Shown here one piece after another: positions 53,902 to 58,828 of a DNA stretch of 58,828 nt (positions are counted from its first letter, which is position 1; every line of letters starts with the position of its first letter). The stretch lies in NCBI GenBank assembly GCA_026197095.1, contig JAPHTF010000099.1:1-58828 (forward strand). Reading direction: 5' to 3'. The translations under genes and the position numbers were made by a program. The DNA comes from Gammaproteobacteria bacterium. GTDB taxonomy: Bacteria; Pseudomonadota; Gammaproteobacteria; UBA6429; Thiohalophilaceae. Under the pieces are notes generated by a model. The model saw only the letters and a program-made list of their open reading frames with translations, did no database searches and was not told where the DNA came from.

Positions 53902-53930
53902 TTGTTCCCATAACGGTTGTAGCTTATATT
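53902..53930 (+). promoter_or_regulatory. Candidate sigma70 promoter of nadE
   Basis: TTGTTC (53902-53907) and TATATT (53925-53930) are separated by exactly 17 nt, with 4/6 and 5/6 matches to consensus. The start would be near 53937, about 25 nt before the nadE TTG. It lies in the 191-nt divergent gap between the PP0621 gene and nadE. Confidence 0.5.
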
Positions 53931-53961
53931 TCGCTCTGGTTTTTAATCGTATTTAATTATT

Positions 53962-55617
53962 TTGACAACACATAATAAAGCAAACATATCCGAACAGACT
54001 TTGCGCATTGCAATTGCGCAAATTAATTTATTAGTCGGCGATATTGAAGGAAACGCAAAGCGCATTCTCGAGTGGATTAAGCGTGCTCGAGATGAAAATC
54101 AGGCGGATATTATTGTTTTTCCAGAGTTGGCATTAACGGGCTATCCCCCTGAAGATTTATTACTCCGGCCAGGACTGTATGAACGTGTTAGCTCAGAATT
54201 GACTAAGCTCATGCATGGGACGAAAGGGATCACCGCAGTAGTGGGGTATCCTGAAAAAACAGATGAAGGGATATATAACGCGGTTGCTGTTCTTGAAAAC
54301 GGGTCTTGTGTAGCGGTAGCACGAAAAAAACATTTACCAAATTATAGTGTTTTTGATGAAAAACGGTATTTTATTCCATCAAATAAAAGTTGTGTTTTTA
54401 CAGTTAAAAATAAAAAACTGGGTATTTGTATTTGTGAAGATATCTGGTATTCCGCGCCGGTAAAAAATACTGTGGATGCCGGGGCTGGACTTATTCTTAA
54501 CTTGAACGCTTCACCTTTCCATGCACAAAAAACTCAAGAACGTGAAGATGTTATTCGGCAACGAGTGGATGAAGTTCATGTGCCTATCGTGTATGCAAAT
54601 TTAGTCGGTGGTCAGGATGAACTGGTCTTTGATGGCCAGTCATTTGTGATTGATGCAGATAAAAATCTATCCCATCGTTTTGTTGCCTTTGAAGAAACTC
54701 TTGAGATTATTGATTTTGACCGTGAAACATTAAAACCGTTATCACCTTCTATCCTTCCCATACTGTCTGATGAGGCCAGTATTTACCAGGCTTTAGTCAC
54801 CGGGGTACGTGACTATGTGGCTAAGAATGGCTTTCCCGGTGTAGTGATCGGTCTTTCGGGCGGGATTGATTCTGCTTTAACATTAAGCATTGCTGTTGAT
54901 GCGTTAGGTGCAGATAAAGTCGAAGCAGTGATGATGCCCTCATGTTATACGCTGGATATGAGTGTAGAGGATGCAAAAGAGCAGGCTGAACTTTTAGGTG
55001 TTAATTTCAAAATCATTCCGATTGAGAAGCCTTTTAATGCTTTCCTTGAATTATTAGAAGATGAATTTGCCGGCAAAGACGTTGATGCCACTGAAGAAAA
55101 TATTCAGGCTCGATGTCGTGGATTAATATTAATGGCGATTTCAAATAAAAAAGGAAAAATGGTATTAACGACTGGAAACAAAAGTGAGATGGCGGTGGGA
55201 TATGCCACGTTATATGGTGATATGGCGGGGGGCTATAATGCACTCAAGGATGTTAAAAAGACCCTGGTTTTTCGTTTAGCTGAATACCGAAATTCTGTTT
55301 CGGCTAATATTCCTCAACGCGTTATTGAGCGTCCACCGTCAGCTGAATTAGCTCCAGATCAGAAAGATACTGATTCTTTACCCGAGTATGAAATTTTAGA
55401 TGACATTCTGGAGTGTTTTGTTGAGCGGGATATGGGGTTAGAAGATATTGTCGCGGCTGGATTTGAGCGTGAAACGGTACGTCGAGTCTTGCGTCTAATC
55501 GATGTTAATGAATATAAGCGACGTCAGGCAGCACCGGGTGTGCGGATTACTCGACGCGCATTTGGACGAGATCGTCGCTATCCGATAACTTCAGGCTATG
55601 GAAGACATCGAAAATAG
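53962..55617 (+). CDS. nadE: Glutamine-dependent NAD+ synthetase
   Basis: 551 residues. It converts nicotinic acid adenine dinucleotide to NAD+ using ATP and ammonia from glutamine. The N-terminal nitrilase-type glutaminase domain has Glu55 (FPELALTGYPPEDLL), a Lys at 122-123 (RKKHLPNYSVFDE) and Cys158 (GICICEDIW). The C-terminal synthetase domain has the PP-loop LSGGIDSALT and TTGNKSEMAVGYATLYGDM. All residues of the Glu-Lys-Cys triad are present. The start is a TTG with no clear ribosome site; TTG 54001 is a second candidate, just before LRIAIAQINLLVGD. Confidence 0.95.
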   Translation: MTTHNKANISEQTLRIAIAQINLLVGDIEGNAKRILEWIKRARDENQADIIVFPELALTGYPPEDLLLRPGLYERVSSELTKLMHGTKGITAVVGYPEKTDEGIYNAVAVLENGSCVAVARKKHLPNYSVFDEKRYFIPSNKSCVFTVKNKKLGICICEDIWYSAPVKNTVDAGAGLILNLNASPFHAQKTQEREDVIRQRVDEVHVPIVYANLVGGQDELVFDGQSFVIDADKNLSHRFVAFEETLEIIDFDRETLKPLSPSILPILSDEASIYQALVTGVRDYVAKNGFPGVVIGLSGGIDSALTLSIAVDALGADKVEAVMMPSCYTLDMSVEDAKEQAELLGVNFKIIPIEKPFNAFLELLEDEFAGKDVDATEENIQARCRGLILMAISNKKGKMVLTTGNKSEMAVGYATLYGDMAGGYNALKDVKKTLVFRLAEYRNSVSANIPQRVIERPPSAELAPDQKDTDSLPEYEILDDILECFVERDMGLEDIVAAGFERETVRRVLRLIDVNEYKRRQAAPGVRITRRAFGRDRRYPITSGYGRHRK

Positions 55618-55708
55618 CAGAAAATTTTTATCCAGCGGTATTGCCACTGAGTTTTTCCTGTTAAAGTAAGTCTGTTTATGTAAGCTTGGTCGCAAGATTC
55701 ATTGCTGA

Positions 55709-56056
<348 letters not shown>

Positions 56057-56078
56057 TCAGCTTATTTTATCAGACATA

Positions 56079-56118
56079 AAAAAACCGCTGATGTGTAATA
56101 AACACTCAGCGGTTTTTT
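56079..56118. terminator. Bidirectional intrinsic terminator between glnB and bamD
   Basis: AAAAAACCGCTGA (56079-56091) and TCAGCGGTTTTTT (56106-56118) form a perfect 13-bp stem, extended inside by GTGT/ACAC around an AATAA loop with one bulged T. The A-run on one side and T-run on the other give a functional U-tract in both directions, fitting the convergent genes glnB and bamD. Confidence 0.9.
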
Positions 56119-56134
56119 ATTAACAGACGTTTAA

Positions 56135-56962
56135 TTATTTAGATTCTGGCTTTACTGATTCGTGTTGTGATGCTGCACGATTAGTTAATTTAAGTGCCTT
56201 TGTTTTTTCATGTTCCGGGTGATTTAGCTCCAGTACGCGAAAGGCATCTCCCGCTAAATCATGCATGCCTAATTTACGATAAGACTGGGTCATTAAGGAC
56301 AGGGCATCTGGAATAGCGCGTGAGCCCTGATAATTTTCAACCACATATTTTGCTCTATTAGCAGCCGCTAAATGAGCACCACGGCGTTGATAATAGCTGG
56401 CAACATGGATTTCATAGCGAGCAAGATTTTCGCGCAGTTCTTTCATACGATTAATTGAATCAGGAATATAGCGGCTTTTAGGGAATAGTTGTATTAATTC
56501 AGCAAAGTATTTAAATGCTCGCCGCACTGATTTTGAATCACGTTCAGACGGTTCTTGATCAAACACTTTATCCAAAAATGAAATAGAATTATCAAAGCTG
56601 GCTAAGCCACGTAAGTAATAGGCATAATCAACATTAGGGTGATTAGGATGCAACTTTATAAAACGGTCAGCTGAAATAATCGCTGTTTCAGGTTCTCCGG
56701 CCTTATAATGAGCATAAGCCATTTCTATTCGTGCTCGTTCAGCATATGTTCCATACGGAAAACGCGATTCGAGCTTTTCGTAGTATTGGATTGCTGTAGC
56801 GTATTCACCGCTGGTTAATAGTCTTTTTGCTTCTTGATAGAGTTTATCTACCGGCATGCCATAGGTCTCATCATCAGGATCACCTGGTCCTGATGATGCA
56901 CAGCCCGTTAAAAAGGCAGCTAAAAAAAGAGCGGATAAATTTAGTAAGCTGGAAAAACGCAT
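56135..56962 (-). CDS. bamD: Outer-membrane assembly lipoprotein BamD
   Basis: 275 residues from ATG 56962. BamD is the essential lipoprotein of the BAM complex that inserts beta-barrel proteins. The lipobox LTGC places the lipid on Cys21, followed by TPR repeats (YQEAKRLLTSGEYATAIQYYEKLESRFPYG, RIEMAYAHYKAGEPETAIISADRFIKLHPNHP and more). ATG 56962 has AGG 9 nt upstream and puts the signal sequence at the N-terminus; a longer reading to 57088 would bury it and run into the rluD region. Confidence 0.94.
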   Translation of the reverse strand: MRFSSLLNLSALFLAAFLTGCASSGPGDPDDETYGMPVDKLYQEAKRLLTSGEYATAIQYYEKLESRFPYGTYAERARIEMAYAHYKAGEPETAIISADRFIKLHPNHPNVDYAYYLRGLASFDNSISFLDKVFDQEPSERDSKSVRRAFKYFAELIQLFPKSRYIPDSINRMKELRENLARYEIHVASYYQRRGAHLAAANRAKYVVENYQGSRAIPDALSLMTQSYRKLGMHDLAGDAFRVLELNHPEHEKTKALKLTNRAASQHESVKPESK

Positions 56963-57106
56963 GCGTGTTAACCTGTTGGTATTTAAATAAATAATCATGT
57001 TATACGGTATTTTCTTATTATACCTTAGATTTGTGGTCAGGTTACAGACTAGAGTCTCGACTTGAACACAGCAAAGAAAATAAAGCATGAGTATAGAGAC
57101 GATTTA

Positions 57107-58075
57107 ATGAATGAAACAGAGATTATTGAAGGAACTATTCCGGATGAATGGGCGGGTGAACGAGTGGATCAAGCACTGGCCAAGTTATTCCCGGAGTATT
57201 CCCGTTCTCGTCTTCAAAGCTGGTTAAAAGATGGTCAGATTTTTGTCAATGGCCAGGTCAAGCGGGCAAAAGATAAGGTTTTGGGTGGAGAACAGGTAAA
57301 AGTACATGTGGTTCTGAGCTCAGAAAATAGTTGGGAAGCAGAAGAAATCCCCTTAAACATTGTGTATGAAGACGAACAGTTATTAGTTATTAATAAGTCT
57401 GCAGGCATGGTTGTGCACCCGGCAGTGGGTAATTTCAGCGGGACGATGTTAAATGCCCTGTTACATTACGCGCCAGAACTTGAAGCGATTCCTCGGGCAG
57501 GAATTGTGCACCGCTTAGACAAAGAAACCAGCGGGTTACTCGTGGTCGCACGGACATTACAGGCCCAGAAATTATTGGTTGAGCAACTTCAGGCTCGCTC
57601 CTTTTTACGTGAGTATGATGCTATCGTAAATGGACTGGTCACAGCGGGTAGCACTATTAAGCAGCCAATAGGTCGCCACCCGGTTAACCGCAAACGCATG
57701 GCGATTAATTCAAATGGAAAAGCTGCGATCACACATTACCGTGTCAATGAGCGTTTTCGTTTGCACACCAAGTTAACGGTAAAATTAGAAACAGGAAGGA
57801 CACATCAGATACGGGTGCATATGGCTTATGTTAATCACCCGCTGTTAGGTGACCCGGTCTATGGTGGACGCTTTAAAATACCGCCGGCAAGTAATGAGGC
57901 ATTTGTTAATGCTTTGCGAAACTTCAAGCGTCAGGCGCTGCATGCACGACATCTCGGCTTAATTCATCCTGTGACCAAGGAGTTTGTGGAGTGGTCGGTT
58001 TCGGTTCCAAAGGATATGAGCGATTTAGAGGAAGTATTACGTCTGGATTTTAAACAGCAGACTAAAGACAGCTAA
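57107..58075 (+). CDS. rluD: 23S rRNA pseudouridine(1911/1915/1917) synthase RluD
   Basis: 322 residues (E. coli 326). RluD makes three pseudouridines in helix 69 of 23S rRNA. An S4 RNA-binding domain occupies about 17-65 (RVDQALAKLFPEYSRSRLQSWLKDG), and the catalytic Asp138 is in HRLDKETSGLLVV. TGRTHQIRVHMAYVNHPLLGDPVYGG is the C-terminal signature. I choose ATG 57107; a TTG at 57062 would add 15 residues absent from relatives. It is divergent from bamD and followed 7 nt later by pgeF, the common order. Confidence 0.95.
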   Translation: MNETEIIEGTIPDEWAGERVDQALAKLFPEYSRSRLQSWLKDGQIFVNGQVKRAKDKVLGGEQVKVHVVLSSENSWEAEEIPLNIVYEDEQLLVINKSAGMVVHPAVGNFSGTMLNALLHYAPELEAIPRAGIVHRLDKETSGLLVVARTLQAQKLLVEQLQARSFLREYDAIVNGLVTAGSTIKQPIGRHPVNRKRMAINSNGKAAITHYRVNERFRLHTKLTVKLETGRTHQIRVHMAYVNHPLLGDPVYGGRFKIPPASNEAFVNALRNFKRQALHARHLGLIHPVTKEFVEWSVSVPKDMSDLEEVLRLDFKQQTKDS

Positions 58076-58082
58076 GAAAAAT

Positions 58083-58820
58083 ATGGCAATGAACTGGATT
58101 AAAGCAGACTGGCCTGCACCCGATTTTATTAAAGCAGGAACCACTACACGTCAGGGAGGTGTCAGTGAATCACCTTATACCAGTTTTAATCTTGCCACTC
58201 ATGTCGGTGATGAACTGGCTGCAGTTAAGCAAAACCGGGCCATATTAAATAAATGCTTAAATTTACCAGGCGAGCCGCAATGGTTAGAACAAATTCATAG
58301 CACCAGGGCGGTCTTATTACCTGATGAAGTGACCACACCTAAAGCTGATGCAGCCTACACATCAAATAAAGACACAGTCTGTACTGTAATGACGGCAGAC
58401 TGTCTGCCACTGTTAATTACCGATAAACAAGGTAGTTGTGTTGCCGCGATTCATGCTGGTTGGTGTGGTTTATGTGACGGCATTATTGAAGTAACAATAA
58501 AAAAATTACCCGTTGCTGCTGAAACATTAATGGTCTGGTTAGGTCCCGCAATAGGCGCGGATGTATATGAGGTAGGTGAAGAAGTCTATAATGCCTTTGC
58601 TCTTCACGATAAAGAGGCCAGGCAGGCTTTTACCCCTGTATCAGAGGGGCATTGGTTGTTTGATATTTATCACTTAGCACGGTTACGATTAAACAAAATT
58701 GGTGTGACTCAAATTTATGGTGGTGATCATTGTACCTTTACTGAAAAGGAGAATTTTTTTTCTTATCGGCGTGATGGAGTTAGTGGTCGAATGGCGAGTT
58801 TAATCTGGATTGAGTCATAA
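58083..58820 (+). CDS. pgeF: Peptidoglycan editing factor PgeF (YfiH, multicopper-type laccase fold)
   Basis: 245 residues (E. coli YfiH 243). PgeF-family proteins hydrolyse wrongly made UDP-MurNAc-L-Ser, and related enzymes act on purine nucleosides. The zinc-type ligands His72 (EQIHS), Cys107 (TADCLPLLI) and His124 (AAIHAGWCGL) are present, with LGPAIGADVYEVGEEV and the C-terminal GGDHCTF and FFSYRRDG. The gene is complete; its TAA is 8 nt from the window end. ATG 58089 is an alternative start. Confidence 0.93.
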   Translation: MAMNWIKADWPAPDFIKAGTTTRQGGVSESPYTSFNLATHVGDELAAVKQNRAILNKCLNLPGEPQWLEQIHSTRAVLLPDEVTTPKADAAYTSNKDTVCTVMTADCLPLLITDKQGSCVAAIHAGWCGLCDGIIEVTIKKLPVAAETLMVWLGPAIGADVYEVGEEVYNAFALHDKEARQAFTPVSEGHWLFDIYHLARLRLNKIGVTQIYGGDHCTFTEKENFFSYRRDGVSGRMASLIWIES

Positions 58821-58828
58821 TAAGTGAA

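Noticed and set aside
55641-55667. TTGCCA ... TAAAGT as a sigma70 promoter of glnB
   Set aside because: The spacer is only 15 nt and the -10 match is weak.
56963-57088. N-terminal extension of bamD up to 57088
   Set aside because: It would place 42 residues before a clear lipoprotein signal peptide and overlap the rluD upstream region; ATG 56962 has a ribosome site.

Overview
The window is an AT-rich chromosomal segment from a Gammaproteobacterium. The evidence is the combined gene order: a complete dcw cluster ending ftsQ-ftsA-ftsZ-lpxC; then dciA, an M23 peptidase, secA, argJ and a mutT-thiE fusion; a pilBCD-coaE-zapD-yacG block; a full gsp cluster; pilRS; nadE-glnB; and bamD-rluD-pgeF. 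ZapD, YacG, BamD, GlnB with Tyr51 and meso-DAP-type MurE all fit a Gram-negative gammaproteobacterium. Genus cannot be fixed from the sequence alone. Non-ATG starts are frequent (mraZ, rsmH, ftsI, ddl, lpxC, nadE).

Layout. 1-93: tail of an unidentified gene. 90-2795: a secreted protein with a zinc-phospholipase C/S1-P1-nuclease-like N-terminus and six Asp-box repeats, the least familiar protein here. 3185-20981: dcw cluster (mraZ rsmH ftsL ftsI murE murF mraY murD ftsW murG murC murB ddl ftsQ ftsA ftsZ), almost all overlapping or within a few bases of each other, preceded by a promoter and a three-repeat MraZ operator. 21261-30535: lpxC, dciA (reverse), M23 peptidase, CapA-like lipoprotein, secA, argJ, mutT-thiE and a small membrane-anchored unknown. 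30532-39219, reverse strand: a type IV pilus block, in transcription order pilA, a second pilin, an O-antigen-ligase-like protein with TPRs, pilB, pilC, pilD, then coaE, zapD and yacG. 39220-39671: divergent regulatory region. 39672-50517: type II secretion genes gspC,D,E,F,H,I,J,K,L,M,N, with gspG absent. 50532-53770, reverse: pilR, pilS and a small PP0621-type protein. 53962-58820: nadE, glnB, bamD (reverse), rluD, pgeF.

How they work together. The dcw genes build and place septal peptidoglycan. LpxC commits precursor to lipid A, and SecA and BamD serve envelope protein export and outer-membrane assembly. PilB/C/D and the pilins form the core of the type IV pilus, and PilD should also process the Gsp pseudopilins. 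PilS/PilR would act on the pilA promoter, where I find a well-spaced sigma54 element (39296-39311, reverse strand), with a CRP/Vfr-like palindrome and nested inverted repeats upstream. The O-antigen-ligase-like gene inside the pilus block suggests pilin glycosylation.

Most of the window is conserved housekeeping DNA, and I do not see a convincing wholly new system. The best leads are the lipase/nuclease-like plus six-Asp-box protein, the gspG-less type II operon, the pilin-linked O-ligase, the 14-bp tandem duplication that appears to have moved the ftsI start, and several palindromes in leader regions (secA, gspC, lpxC, ftsZ).
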